Positions 35,564 through 47,362 are shown, counted from the stretch's first letter. The stretch: DNA of 64,000 nt from Paragonimus westermani (GCA_008508345.1 QNGE01001297.1:67884-131883); one strand, 5' to 3'. Numbers and translations: made by a program. The notes: generated from the letters alone by a model not told the origin.

Positions 35564-38500
35564 ATCTTGGTAGAGCGTGTTCCTGTTTAATTTATTCGGT
35601 TTTCATGCGGTTCACTTGCACGTTTCTAGTAGGCGTTCATGTTTTCACATCTGAATACTGCTTTCCATTACTAGTATAAGGAGACAGTCCATCACTGTGT
35701 TGTAGCGGTGGCCAATGCTGATCACAATTATGTTAAACGGGATGCATAGAGTGTACTGAGCTGAACAGTGTAGTGCCGCCTACACGAGAGGGCATTTCAT
35801 CAGTGTGAATTTGGACGAAGTGGTCAGTACAATATGCTTTGATTTATAGTAGAATACACCAAATCACCCATTTCACTTGTCACTCGAAACTGTGTTCGTA
35901 TGATTATACAAACAGAACCGGCCCCTGCGAAATTTTTACAGAGGAGACGCTGGGTTCATAAACAGATCATTTCTTGTTTAGAATACACCTTGTAGGGTTG
36001 TTCACCCTGTGTTACATGCACCGATCAGTTATAGTCTGTCAAAGGAGCCGTTGGCGTAAGGCTTGTGTGATGTTTCTACTGTTCATACGTTAGATTCCGA
36101 CTCATCGTATCTTTCCATCGTGAAAGCTGTTTGCTACGAAATGCAGCTTGCCTGAGTAGATGCAAAAGTCCGTCAAACTTCTCTTCTTAGTTATTTAACA
36201 CACGTTTACAAAGCTACGAAGTGGCATCGTCTGTTGTTCATCATCCCCCATTTCCTACGGATTACGAATCTGTTTGTGCGGGCCTAGTGATGCATTCAAT
36301 GCTCAATTATCTAACCTCACATGACACTCCGTGACAGAAGGGCCAAAGCATTAGTAAGAAACCGTTTAGTTAGGAACCCTCTGGCTGAGCGTATTTCACG
36401 AATCACTTTTGTGCTTGACATTTATCCGTCAATTGTCGGACATGCTCGGTAGCACTTGAAAACTCGCCAAACGTACCCAGTAGTTGATCAACCTCCGATG
36501 CTTCTAAAATGCCGACTAGTTGCGGCATACATTTATGGCAACGTTTTGAGCAAGTTGTGTTATTCCCAATCTGTTTATCAATAACATGTTAAACACGACG
36601 CCCAAACTATTCAACTTCATTCGTACTACATTTGGTGCGGATATCTTACAACAGAATATATGTTCTTTTTTATCATTGACCATCTACGTTATAGGCAATG
36701 AGTTTTTTCTGTCTTTACAAACAAATGATACTTGTTATTTTACTGAAGTTCTGTTTATATACCGATGCTAGACTGACATCTTTTCGGATGAATTAGTAAA
36801 CACAATAAGAATTCTCTGTACTTCAGTTAGTGTTTTAGTGCACAATATGAGCCGTCAATTTTCCACTAGTAACCGAAGCCATCCTTAATGGGGATGCCAC
36901 AGAGCACACTCTCACACTTGATGCATCTGCAGAAAACGCTTAGCCTGTAAAATTGCCTGTTGACGGACCTCAGTAGCAAGATATTTGGAAAGTCCTCATA
37001 ACAAGTATGTATGGTGGCTTTCACGGCTAGTTTAGAGTCACACCCGTTACACATCTTACAGGGTTAAGTTGTTTATTAGAATGCTGCACGCAAAAAGTAC
37101 TTGTTTCCGCCTTCCGTTCCCAGGTTTCGGTATCCGGGATTCTGAAACACGTTAGTAATGTAATGCTGTCGATTATTTATTTTGATTCACATCAATCTTT
37201 CTGTTGATTTTACGAAACGCAGTCATCTCAGAAAGCAGCCAATAAGATGTACCCCTTTCGTTTTGTTTCTGTAGTCATATTGGTCCTTTTGGTGTATTTC
37301 TGACAGATGAATAGCAAACCATAAGACTTATCTTAGCCAATTCCAGTATGAGTATTCTTTGACTTGTGTATTGAGGAATTTCTGTGCACCCTTTGAGCCA
37401 ATAATCGCAAGATATCTGCAAGCACAAGTGTGCAATCTGTTTGGAAACTTGAATTCTGATGAAAAGCATCTTTTCTCGTTTAGTATAATATGTTCGCTGT
37501 TTTGCTTGAAGACGGTCGACCGCCCACTTCTGATGTAGTGGTTAACATCAGAAGCCTCTCCGATGAGTTATAATGAGCTGCTTAGTTCGGATTCTTATCT
37601 AAGATTGCTGTTTGGTTCAAACAAGTAACTGGATGTGGAGGTCGTGGTAACAACATCCTCGGTGCTACTGGTTTTCCTCGTCATTATGCGCCACACTAGT
37701 CCACTGACTACTCTAGAAAGTCAACCATCCGTTTAACCCTAGGCACTGTTGAGGTTGACGTAGTTCAAGTGTTCTCTTCGCATCCCGATAAGGGTCCGCT
37801 ATATAAGTCCTAGTGACGTATTTCCTCTGAACGTCTGCTCAATGTCTGACGCAATCCAAATGCCAATGAATGCCGATAGGAAAAGTAATTCAGATAAATG
37901 ATCAGGACGTCCTCATTCGTTGTCCATTCTACCCAGGATACTGAGAAGTAGGAAGCAGTGAATGACATTACTCGATCTTCACGTTTGCACCACGATCCAT
38001 CGTACGTTCCAATGCATTCATCTCACTACTGGAGCGTTCTATTCCCACTCTTGACATGGCTAAGTGAGTGTTACTTATTCGTCAACATAATCGTATTTAC
38101 TATTCAGTCCCGGCTAGTAATCTGAGCTTTCCTGAAAGTATAGATCCAATGCGGTTGTGAGTTCATGGATTGTGCCTAATGGAGACACTTAGCTTAGTGG
38201 ACAAGTTCGAACAGTATCCGCCACTTCTGCCGTAACTGTTAGTAAACCAATTACTGAAACCTTCTATTTATTCTTAGTAATGTGTAAAATGTTGTTTTTC
38301 TGGACCTCAGTTTCAGGAGCCTAGTTCAACAAATAGGTCATCTTTATAACTGTCTCCGTGGTGTATTGTTATTCTGTACAAGCTCGCCAGTCGGGGTCAC
38401 TTTGAATGTTGCCAGATAAAACACTAACTGATCACGCACCATTTGTGCTGAAAAACGGGCAGTCTTTAATTTTCCTAATATCTAATTCCATCATTCAATT

Positions 38501-40177
38501 TGCCTATCAATCAACTCTGGTTACGGCATATTTATCCAGCTGCAACAAAGAACGTGATATCAAGCCTGAATAGGCAGACAAACCCAGAAATCCGACTGAC
38601 CAAAAACAGGAGCAAGAGATATCACTTAATCACCGAACACCATTCTTCAGTTTGGAACCAGACGGGCTAATTTCCGTTCAACATTGAATGGAGCGGATTT
38701 CCTGTCTGTGAATTTAGGATTCAAGTACTTATAAAGCCGACTAGGTTTTTGAGGACATGTGATTTCGATTGTTGCAGTAATTTAGAAAATTCATTAATTA
38801 AGAACTTCACAAACGTTTATCTGGAATCACGTCCGGCTTTGCCTAGAGTACCTTGTTCTGGTATTTCGCGTTTGTGTTGTTGTGCTTACACGTAAGTACA
38901 ACTCCCTTGAATGTGTCCACTTTTTAGCTATCAGTCTAGCCTCATCACGGAAAAGTACTTGCGGGGAGAATGTGCTTGCAATACTCATCCCACAACACTA
39001 ATTCTAAGTACACCGGATTTTTAATCTTGAACAGCTGTCAACTTAAACGTACGGCGATTAGTAATCCAAAACGTTAGTGTATGTTATGTTTGAGAATATT
39101 GCAGAGGAGACAAGGATGCTTATATTTTGACGAAATTACCGGTAAGCGTCGGTACAATAATCGCTACAAAATTATAGGTGCCTCTCAGAAAGCTTTCTTC
39201 TAGAGGCGGCCAGTAAACTACCTTCCGTACGTTTTCATTAAAACCTATATACAGCCATCCCACGAGTTCTTAATGAGGGAATCGGACGTTGTTGAACTTA
39301 GAATGTATTATTCTTGTCTTGAGGTAAGCTTAAACGCGGCCGTTCAAATTTTTATCTCTGCACTTTATCAAACTTGGTGACCAGGACTGTTCGCAAAATT
39401 TTAATGGGGTTGAGGTCAGAACCGCGGGCTGAATTAGTCAGCACAGGAAACCCGTGAAACAGAGGGTAGAGTTTGTGACACCTGACGAGCTGATATTGTA
39501 TTATGTTGAAGAACGACTCCCGATGGCATATTGGACGTACTGTAATTTAATTCAGTCTGACGTGGTCTGTGAAGTGAAGAATTTTTTCGGGAGACGCTCG
39601 CATAAAGTTTAATAGTCTGATTATAGTAAGATGTTTTACTGCTCGTTTTTTGTTTAAAAGTACAGTGCCCGGACGTTTTGACTGGAAAGGTGATTAAGCC
39701 ATTGTATTTCTCAGGATGATTGAGCACGACGAAGTGAAAAGTTTGATGGTTAGCTAATGTTTCTACGATAGCCATGGGGATGACATATTCACGATACTAG
39801 AAAGCTGGAACGAGATAGGTATTTTTTCACGCACGTTTTGTAAGACTGACCCCTTTATAAAATTCACTTCGAAAACAGAAACGAACGCCTTGTTTAAGTT
39901 GTTTGACGTTAAATTAATCAGAGGGCTAAAAGGCTCGCAGAAGCTGTCCACCTACAGTAAAACGACATCAACAGATTAATGTGATAATTTTAATGGTTTC
40001 ATACCTCTGAAGCGGAAGAACATTCTTGTCCATTGCCGCAAGGTTAAAGAGCGGTATTTTGGCCTAAGCAGTGTCATCAAAATGGAGTTTGCTAGCGGCC
40101 ATAGCACTGAGCGGCAAAATGAATATCAAGAACTTTTATTACTGAGAAAATGATAACACAATCGCGGCAATAACCAG
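35564..40177. other. Gene-poor stretch
   Basis: Contains one copy of the repeat found near 46.3 kb, at 36541-36620. Two overlapping minus-strand open frames at 39434-39951 are moderately protein-like but lack splice or domain support. Nothing else recognised. Confidence 0.35.
36541..36620 (+). repeat. Interspersed repeat (46-kb family), copy without ribozyme part
   Basis: GTGTTATTCCCAATCTGTTT, then ATCAATAACATGTTAAACAC and GACGCCCAAACTATTCAACT; near-identical to the minus-strand copy at 46264-46330. The hammerhead-like 5' part seen in the other copies is missing here. Confidence 0.8.
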
Positions 40178-40521
40178 CGAATAAGGAATTTGTGTTCATC
40201 AATCTGGCTTTCAAGAGTAACTTGATGGAAGATTTCATCATCAAATTAGTCAAGCGCTTCCAGCTTTCAGCCGTACCCGTGGGTACAGTGGCTCGCCTTA
40301 ATGTTGGATCCAGCGATAGCTCATATTGTTGGGAAGTAATAACCAAGTGTAAATGTACACCAAAGAAAAAGAAGACAAATAGCATAAACAAGGAGAAACA
40401 ACGGAGTTCCCTTGATAGGAAGAATCAAGTATTTGATTACAGATTAGCCACTGACTATGACGAAATAGTGTCTCAAAGTGTTTCCAATGATCAGCATGAG
40501 TGGTCGACAACTTTCCAATGA
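40178..40521 (+). CDS. Possible terminal exon, Lys-rich protein
   Basis: Starts after AATAACCAG with two bases of a split codon (an upstream in-frame TAA at about 40170 forbids further extension) and reads 113 codons to TGA. It begins NKEFVFINLAFKSNLMEDF; a cysteine pair (KCKC) is followed by a KKKKTNS basic cluster that could be a nuclear localisation signal, and an acidic end. The upstream pyrimidine tract is poor, so the true start might be the ATG near 40225 instead. Unknown protein. Confidence 0.4.
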
Positions 40522-41426
40522 GATAGACAGCACCTACCAGACTTCGTCAGAAGCGCGTTCATCGCTTCGATAGCTCGTTACCACGCCATCACCTAGTTTC
40601 CTCGGGATTTCTTTCAACCATCAGCAGATATATTATCGTTGGCTCAATCGGTGAAGTAAGCCTCACAGATCGTACACAGACTTTTTGTAAGCTTGCATCT
40701 CAGTTCCTGACTGACCTTGTTTTACTCTGCATCAGAGCTAACCAATTCGTGAATCCTGCCCTATCGACAGAAATCCACCTGCTTCGTATCTGCAGTGTTC
40801 ATTTGGATTAGACCTCATCATCAATGGTTCGTATAGGTATCGATAATTTTGCTTAGTACTCGTTTTTGTCGATGCACTGATGTGACACGGACGGTATAAT
40901 TTTTCATATCGTTTGACGAGCGCTTCAATTACCCTTGTTACTCAACTTCCAACCGAGTACTTCATGTCTGCAGTTAGTTAATATGTGGATAAAAGATAAA
41001 ACTAGACGTTCACGATCAATGACATGATGTGAGTCAAGGTGGTTATTCTAAAATGAACGACAAAGTTGAATGAAGTGGCGCCACCTATAGTTGACGGGGC
41101 TGTGATGGATTAGCGTCCATGGTTGTGTTGTGCGATAGGATCTCCCGCGATACATAGTGGTCGTTTGTGCTGAAATTCGTTACTTGGTATATAGAGTGCG
41201 TGAGATGCACGTAATTGTGATCGTCGATTGTCATTATCAGTACATCTCAATACGCCACTTGACAGTATGTTCTCTGAATTCGGACGACTTGATTACGCAT
41301 TCATATCACCGTTAGACATAATGGTGTCAGAGTGCTTAGTGCGTTCCAAAAAATCAAGTAAGGCATAATGGAAGGCGTCGTTGACAGCATCGGAACTACT
41401 GTCTGTTGTAGACAACGTCTTCTTGA
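40522..41426. other. Non-coding stretch
   Basis: Nothing recognised. Confidence 0.35.
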
Positions 41427-41667
41427 TCACCATTGGCCGACTTTGATCGGTTCGTTAAACTTAGTGACATTCAGTTGACTGTTCACTGAGATACTGTGGA
41501 GTAGGCTGTGCCATGCCTTAGGGTTTAGTGCAATCGCCACTCCAGGTTGATCAGGAAGCTTGGCTTCATCATCACCAGTAGAGACAGTGAGAAATAACCA
41601 CTGATCCACAGCATTACCTAACAGCGAATTCAAATTATTAACAATGCTGGGCAAGTAAATTCGCGTT
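41427..41667 (-). CDS. Possible terminal exon, minus strand
   Basis: After a strong acceptor (TTTTGTCTGCAG) one base completes a codon, then 79 codons run to TGA. The peptide looks genuine: IYLPSIVNNLNSLLGNAVDQ, STGDDEAKLPDQPGVAIALN, WHSLLHSISVNSQLNVTKF. It conflicts with the plus-strand candidate at 41721-41900, whose open frame reaches back into this interval; at most one is likely real. No family recognised. Confidence 0.35.
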
Positions 41668-41720
41668 CTGCAGACAAAACCTACCCAGATCCAGACCCGA
41701 GAGAGTGTTTATCTATGCAG

Positions 41721-41900
41721 CTTGCTGGTCTGTTTGTCGAAGAGCATGGATATTTACAGCGGCAGTGTTTACCAGTTGTTTTGGTTCAAAAAGACAATTT
41801 AGAACCGGAGGTTCCGAAGCTTGGAATGAATGGACTCGTCTGTCAAGGCGGCGATAAAGGCTTATATTTCGCGGCTGTTTGTGCCAAAAAGGCAGATTGA
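41721..41900 (+). CDS. Possible exon, plus strand (conflicts with 41427-41667)
   Basis: Follows TGTTTATCTATGCAG, phase 0, 59 codons to TGA: LAGLFVEEHGYLQRQ, VVLVQKDNLEPEVPKLGM, ending VCAKKAD. The frame is also open upstream to about 41630, so an earlier acceptor is possible. The complementary strand is open and protein-like too, so which strand is coding is unresolved. Confidence 0.25.
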   Translation, partial: LAGLFVEEHGYLQRQCLPVVLVQKDNLEPEVPKLGMNGLVCQGGDKGLYFAAVCAKKAD

Positions 41901-41910
41901 ATTAATGAAT

Positions 41911-42007
41911 CCCACCCAGAGTCTCTGATTCAAAAGTCTGGCCTGCGAGACAACGGGATACAGAGTTTTCTTGAGGGATCCCACCCGGAGTCAATGACTC
42001 AAGAGTC
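41911..42007. repeat. Short diverged direct repeat pair
   Basis: Units of about 29 bases at 41911-41939 and 41979-42007, both TCCCACCC(A/G)GAGTC…GA(T/C)TCAA(A/G)AGTC, 68 bases apart. On the minus strand they encode similar peptides ending GGI. Confidence 0.7.
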
Positions 42008-42445
42008 CGATTCACTGGAGTGAGAGGTTTACCCAACCAGAGGGTGCAGTGAATAAGACAATAACGTCTGATTATCAGTACTATTACGTGCACTGAATGT
42101 ATTCGAAGCTACATTAGTCTTCTGGGCGATGCCTAATATTTTCCGACAGTGTTGAATGGTACGCCGGCGGTCACGGTCAACCGCTGGGTGATTGGATTGC
42201 TGCTTGTTTGAGGGTATCTTTTCCCGCCTGCTTCCTTCTGGTTTGAAAGACAGTAGTGTCGAAACCATAAAATTAGTTCTGTTGTATGCCCGTAGGATCC
42301 GGCCGCACTACCTAGACACTGTTACGCGGTCAGTAGTCAGACATACAATCTTCTTAGTGTAACTCCTTTTTGTCCAACTGTTCCTCCTTAAAATTTGAAA
42401 CATTTCATTCCCTTCAGAAGTTTGAGCGAAACCGTTAGAACACGA

Positions 42446-42492
42446 AAACTGGCAGATGCAAGCATTTCGTATTGACTCGTCAGTACCAAATT
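42446..42492 (-). ncRNA. Hammerhead-ribozyme-like motif downstream of PLE-B
   Basis: On the minus strand: CTGACGA (42483-42477), a short stem II GT-CAAT-AC (42476-42469), GAAA (42468-42465), stem III ATGC/GCAT with a 2-base TT loop, then TC with predicted cleavage between 42455 and 42454. Stem I pairs TTTGGTA (5' side) with TGCCAGTT (3' side) through about six pairs including G-U. Every conserved core base of a type I hammerhead is present. It lies about 70 bases after the PLE-B stop codon. Ribozymes of this class are known in Penelope-like elements; the two-pair stem II is unusually short and may limit activity. Confidence 0.55.
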
Positions 42493-42562
42493 TACAATAA
42501 CATGAAACAGGTTTTTTTATATCAGGCAGTTAGGGGAGTAGGGTGTAAACTCAATTGGTGGT

Positions 42563-44257
42563 TTAGGGAAGGGTCAAGTTTACGAGCAATTGTTTCTGAA
42601 CACACAAAGTCGGCTTCAGTCGATTGATTGCAACCGCCTCAGCAAACCGCAAGAATCTTGGATTCGAGTGACGTAATAGGATTCTGAATGCACAAATTGG
42701 GTCGATAACGTGACCAGTGGTCAGGACGTGTCTCGCGACTGCGGACGCTGGTTGCTTGCGTGTTTCAACCACATTGTCGTTCTTCCGTAATACAGAGTTC
42801 TGCACCCAATTAGGCAAATGTTCCTTCACTCTGGAGATCAAGCACCTCTCGGTTCTGCCTATGTAACTTTCATTGCAGTTACATGTAAATTGGTAGACAC
42901 AATGTGAGGTGGCACCGATAGGCTGATCTCCTTTGATTGAAGGGACAGGCAGTTTCTGGGTCCGGGCTAATACACAGAGTTCCGCTGCGTTAAATGTTCT
43001 TTTAATCGAATTCACTAGTCTTTGAGTTGTTTGATGCATGCAATAATCACCTTTAAATGGCAGTTCTATACAAACCCTCTTTTTTCTTACTGTGGCCACC
43101 TGTTCAGAAGGTGGTTTCGGTTTACTGTGCCTTTCTATGAACCTTTTTGGATACCCGTTAGATTGTAGTGTAGATGTGATCAAGTCTAATTCTCTCGCAA
43201 GACTATCCTGTGTACAGATTCGCCTTGCTCGTGTGAATAGTGTATTCACTAGTGCGCGTTTGTGATGGACCGGTGTGAAACTACTGAAGTTCAGGTATTG
43301 ACCGGACCACGTGGATTTCCTATAGACGGCTCGTTTGATAGAGCCATCCTCCCGGCGACTAATGAGTATGTCTAGAAACGGCAGACAGTTGTCAGTCTCA
43401 AATTCACACGTTACTCTCAGGTTGGGATGACAACCATTGAAGCGCTGCACTAGGTTATCTATTGCCTGCTTAGACCGACTGAATACTAATGTATCATCGA
43501 CGTAACGTTTGTAATATGACAGACTCGCTATGTCTGTAGCTAACTCCTGCTCAATCCTTAACATGAAAAAGTCTGCCAGGATGGGCCCTAGTGGACTTCC
43601 CATGGCTACCCCGTCTATTTGGCGGTAGCACCGATCAAGAAAACGGAAGCTGATGTTTTCGGTACATAACAATAAGGCTTCCCTCAGAATATCACTAGGC
43701 AGAGGCAAAGTAATGTGGCTCATTTCGACGAGCTCACAAATATAATCGATTGTCTCGTGTAGCGGGACATTCGTAAACAGTGACTGAACGTCTATGGAAC
43801 ACATCAACTCATTAGCAAGATTCATGTTGTCCAAATCACTGATCAATTCAAAAGAATCCTTAATAGAATGTGTTTGAAACTTTTGTTTCAATGGAGTTAG
43901 GATTGCGACTAACCAGCGTGCCAATTTATGATACGGAGAATTTGTCATCGCCAGAATAGGCCTAAGGGGCATTCCAGACCTGTGTGTTTTGGGAAGGCCG
44001 TAGAGCTGAGGTGTCGACGACCCACATGGTTTAAGAGCTTTGTATGTCCTGTCATCGATTAAGCGCATGTGTAAGAGGAGTTGAAGATGCCGTGCTATGC
44101 GACCTTCTATTTCAGTGACGTTGTCTACGGTGTGTATTTGCTGAAACTTCGTTCGGTCCTCTAGTTTTGACAACATCTTCTGTACATATATGTCCCTGTC
44201 TAAAATGACTGCCCCAGAGCCTTTGTCCGGCCTGAGTATTACTACGCAAAGTTGCAC
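42563..44257 (-). mobile_element. PLE-B: 5'-truncated Penelope-like element with intact ORF
   Basis: 564 codons without a break. It begins inside the RT at LRPDKGSG (residues 9-16), so about 240 N-terminal residues are missing; an in-frame TAA lies 30 bases upstream. RT motifs: LYGLPKTHR (85-93), catalytic CSIDVQSLFTN (153-163), GVAMGSPLGP (216-225), YVDD (252-255), FLDI and thumb. The linker LPFKGDY precedes the GIY-YIG endonuclease (FTCNCNESYIGRTERCLIS), a HVLTTGHVIDP segment and FAEAVAINRLKP with the conserved Glu. An unbroken frame suggests a young insertion, truncated during target-primed reverse transcription. Amino-acid identity to PLE-A is only moderate, so it is a different subfamily. 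Confidence 0.92.
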
Positions 44258-44947
44258 TCGGAAGGACCGAAATCCTAGTTAACATAACCTTTTAGATTTA
44301 TGCAGTGCATAGCCCTGAACACCACATCAAGGCAGCAAAATGGAGTTATTAATCATAACTTGTAAAACTCATTGTCACAACGACACGTATATTCTCTCCT
44401 TTGACGTCAAGATAAGATGCCCGTCCATCTGCAAACTTTACTTCCCCATTCGTCCTCTTGCTGCCCTGCAACGAAACACACCGGAAAAACGACGAGGGGG
44501 GTTAGTGTACGAATAAGTGTAAAGCATCTGACACGGCTTTGGAGTGGGGTCAGAAAAACAGCGACTGTTACCATTATAAAACCCTTCACAGATAAGTATC
44601 TAACGTGAACTATAGTCAGTCATTTAGGGTCACCTACGAAGCTCTGGGACAATTTTTAACAGCAATGGCAGCTGGGATTCAGTTATATCATTCTTTGTTG
44701 TGTTATCCTAAGAAATCACCTTGCTTGACCCGCCAGAAACCAGTATGATCACTTATTTTTTTCGCAATATGGATCTAGCAGGGTAGGTCTTTTGCTTGTG
44801 GCATGCATTTACGCTTTCCTAAGGCTACCTCAACTCACATATCCCGTATGCCATGTTTAAGAAATCCAATCAGTTCCTCAACACAGGCGGACGTATAATT
44901 ACGTCGTGCTTATTTTCACAACGTTTTGAATATTTCACAAACTGTAG
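44258..44947. other. Non-coding stretch
   Basis: 5' flank of PLE-B and intergenic or intronic DNA; nothing recognised. Confidence 0.35.
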
Positions 44948-45152
44948 GGGGTCTGGACATAACTCCAGCGATATATGCGATCCACACTCTTCACATTGAT
45001 GCTCCACAATCTGAAATAACTGTATGCCCACTCCGCAAACGGGTTATGAGTTATGGGGCAACTGTTTCAGATGCTCACAATACAACAACTGTTCACAAAA
45101 GAAGTCCACTCTTTTGTCCGGTTAAGTTTTATTACAGACGAAATTCTGTAAG
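44948..45152 (+). CDS. Internal exon of an un-named plus-strand gene (exon 1)
   Basis: Acceptor TTTCACAAACTGTAG; two bases, 67 codons, then two bases before the donor AAG|GTACGT. The peptide includes ITPAIYAIHTLHIDAPQSE, CPLRKRVMSYGATVSDAHN and FCPVKFYYRRNSV. The exit phase matches the exon at 47170. Unknown protein; no start codon exon was found upstream. Confidence 0.42.
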
Positions 45153-45721
45153 GTACGTCTAATGGCTTCAGTGATTTTTGCGTTCAGTTTATTCCGGGAA
45201 CCAAGTTAACCGATACGGCAAACTTGGACAACATTGTTTTGTTCAGTCTCCTTGTTGAAGATATGTAGATCATGCTGACCAAGTTGAATGACTGGGCTGG
45301 CCTGCGTAAAATGTGCCTCTCACCTTAGGACTCACCTCAGGACTGGGCGTCTTCGTTCCCACATTCTCCGTCGTGTTCAGTTTGTCAGAGATGGTGGAAT
45401 GTCTGATATGCATAAATGGCACCATCTTGTCAGCATGAAATACTGCTAATGAGAAATAGAGAATACGGAATACGTGTGTTTTCTCTCTCAACGTTCATCG
45501 TTTAACATGTCGTGAGACGATGTCGTTCATACTTCCGACATTCAGACACCTGACAGTTCATAGTCCGGACAGCTCTGGATTCCGAACGTTCGTAACCCCT
45601 ACAACCAACATTTTACCGCCTAAAATTTTTTAAATTCAACAGTTAAAGTTTCCGACATCTGACAGGTAATAATAACGATATATGGTAATTAGAAAATAAA
45701 ATCCAATGAAACGTACTTATA

Positions 45722-45957
45722 TTAGAATGAATCACTGTGTGCAATGCCACAAACAGTTCCGGCACATGTTATTGATTCACGAACTTCATCAGATGGTGCC
45801 CTGTATTCACCAATGTCATAGTTACTGATCCCGTAAAAACATACTGTTTTTCTGTTTTCACAACACCAGTAGGAATCTTCCTCACTCTGTTTATCTTTCA
45901 CCGAAAAGGTTACCAGGGGCATTTGGTTCATTGCGTTCAATCCGAGATAAGACAATG
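45722..45957 (-). CDS. Possible terminal exon, Cys-rich, minus strand
   Basis: Acceptor GGACTTTGTAG; two bases then 77 codons to TAA. The peptide has SVKDKQSEEDSYWCCENRK, TVCFYGISNYDIGEYRAP and SITCAGTVCGIAHSDSF, with five cysteines, suggesting a secreted or extracellular domain. It would sit inside an intron of the plus-strand exons at 45152 and 47170, so either it is a nested gene or one of the two predictions is wrong. Confidence 0.3.
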
Positions 45958-46263
45958 CTACAAAGTCCTTACATTCTCATTCTTCGATTAATCCACCACA
46001 GACAAAAATGATTCATACTTGTTTCGTTTGGTCAGTTCAGGCGACCTCAGTCTCTACAGTTGTTGATTTGGCCTCAGCGCGAGTTCAAGCGGACGAGCCT
46101 GACCACCTCTCATCCCATAACCGATCGTGCGTACTGACTGTTCCTTATTTCCGGCAGACTTGTACTCGAAAATTACAAATGCAATAATTTGGTCACAACA
46201 CAAATATTGCGTCAAGTGTGCCAGGTTGTGAAAACCCGCTGGACAAAACAGCAGTGTGAAAAG

Positions 46264-46380
46264 GAAGTTGAACAGTTTGGGCGTCGTGTTTAACATGTTA
46301 TTGATAAACAGATTGGGAATAACACAACGTTACGAGCAAGTTGTAATACTCCACGTTTCAACCACCTCGGGTGGTTATGT
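46264..46380 (-). repeat. Repeat with hammerhead-like half-motif, inverted copy
   Basis: On the minus strand: AACCACC-CGA-GGTGGTT (perfect 7-pair stem), GAAACGTG, GAGTATTACAACTTGCTCG, then the body shared with 36541-36620. The expected CUGANGA box is replaced by CACGGAA-like sequence and the cleavage-site base is G, so it would not be active. It pairs with the plus-strand copy at 46740-46845, about 360 bases away, as an inverted repeat. Confidence 0.75.
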
Positions 46381-46739
46381 TTCCGTGAGCTAAAAACCCT
46401 TGCGAAGTTTGTCAACTTACCACTATTCACGAATAGAATCGCGTTAACCGATGAGGTTTTAGAGGTGAGGGTGAATTGGAAGATCCGTGCTGAATTCCGT
46501 AGCGTATTCTGTTTTCTCCAGATGATCTAACCCGGGTAGCATATTAACAACAGGTGAGTTCTAACAAACTCGCACCCGACAGTTTTAATCCTTCCCCATA
46601 ATTATGTGAAGTTATATTTTCGGCGATGCACCAAACTAAGAGACAGTCAGCAGATGTGTGTAATTTCAGACCATGCAATTATTAAGTGTCTCATGGATGA
46701 CTGTCACATGATGACGGGAGCGATTTCGAACTCTATTAC

Positions 46740-46845
46740 AACACTCCTGAGGAAGGCCACCCGAGGTGGTTAAAACGTAGAGTATTACAACTTGCTCGTA
46801 AAGTTGTGTTATTCCCAATCTGTTTATCAATACCAGTGTAAAAAA
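46740..46845 (+). repeat. Repeat with near-complete hammerhead-like motif
   Basis: CTGAGGA (46747-46753), stem II CCACC (46757-46761) with GGTGG (46765-46769) plus an A-U and G-U at its base, then AAAA (46772-46775) where GAAA is expected, and CGTA with predicted cleavage after 46779. Stem I pairs AACACTC (46740-46746) with GAGTATT (46780-46786), six of seven pairs, flush with the core. Only one core base (G to A) deviates. The body continues into TATTCCCAATCTGTTTATCA. Confidence 0.7.
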
Positions 46846-47169
46846 ACTTAAGCGCCCGTCCGCAAGGTTAGGCCTAAACATACGGTATCTGGACGATATT
46901 CAACAAGGGTAGCTTGAACTGTCGCTACCGATAGGTTACCAATGAAAATAAGTATTTTTGAACCAGCCTTTGCTGTTGCTGCTTGGAATAACCATGATAA
47001 CTCAAAAGGAAGATTGAAATTTATCGAAAGTTGAGTGATATTTATGACAGGTAACCTGATAATGTTTAATCGCACTTTCCTGTCACATGTGTATACACTC
47101 AGTTCAGTTTAATGCAAACAGATATTGCTCACTGCGCAGTCGATAGATCAAGTCTAACATGTTTTGTAG

Positions 47170-47362
47170 ATGCTCGACATCATTATGGCGGTATAATTTT
47201 ACTTCTGTTGAAACTGACTGTTGTGAACCCTCGAAAAATATGCTAGTTAGTCCACAGAATAGTAATGTGTTTAATAGAAATCGAATTCTCGTTCTGGTAA
47301 CAAAGAAAACAGAAAATCTTGGTCCTGAGAGTAACGCGACTGTCCCCGTTAATTGCTTTCAG
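47170..47362 (+). CDS. Possible exon 2 of the plus-strand gene
   Basis: Acceptor AACATGTTTTGTAG; one base completes the codon split at 45152 (AG+A). 64 codons to CAG|GTCAAA, or 42 codons to CTG|GTAACA at 47296; both donors are phase 0. Read through, the frame stops at TAA (47384-47386), so it could also be terminal. Peptide: CSTSLWRYNFTSVETDCCEP, NRNRILVLVTKKTENLGPE, with two N-glycosylation sequons (NFT, NAT). Confidence 0.35.

Noticed and set aside
39434..39951. Two overlapping minus-strand frames as a gene
   Set aside because: They overlap in different frames without splice sites to join them; composition alone is not enough.
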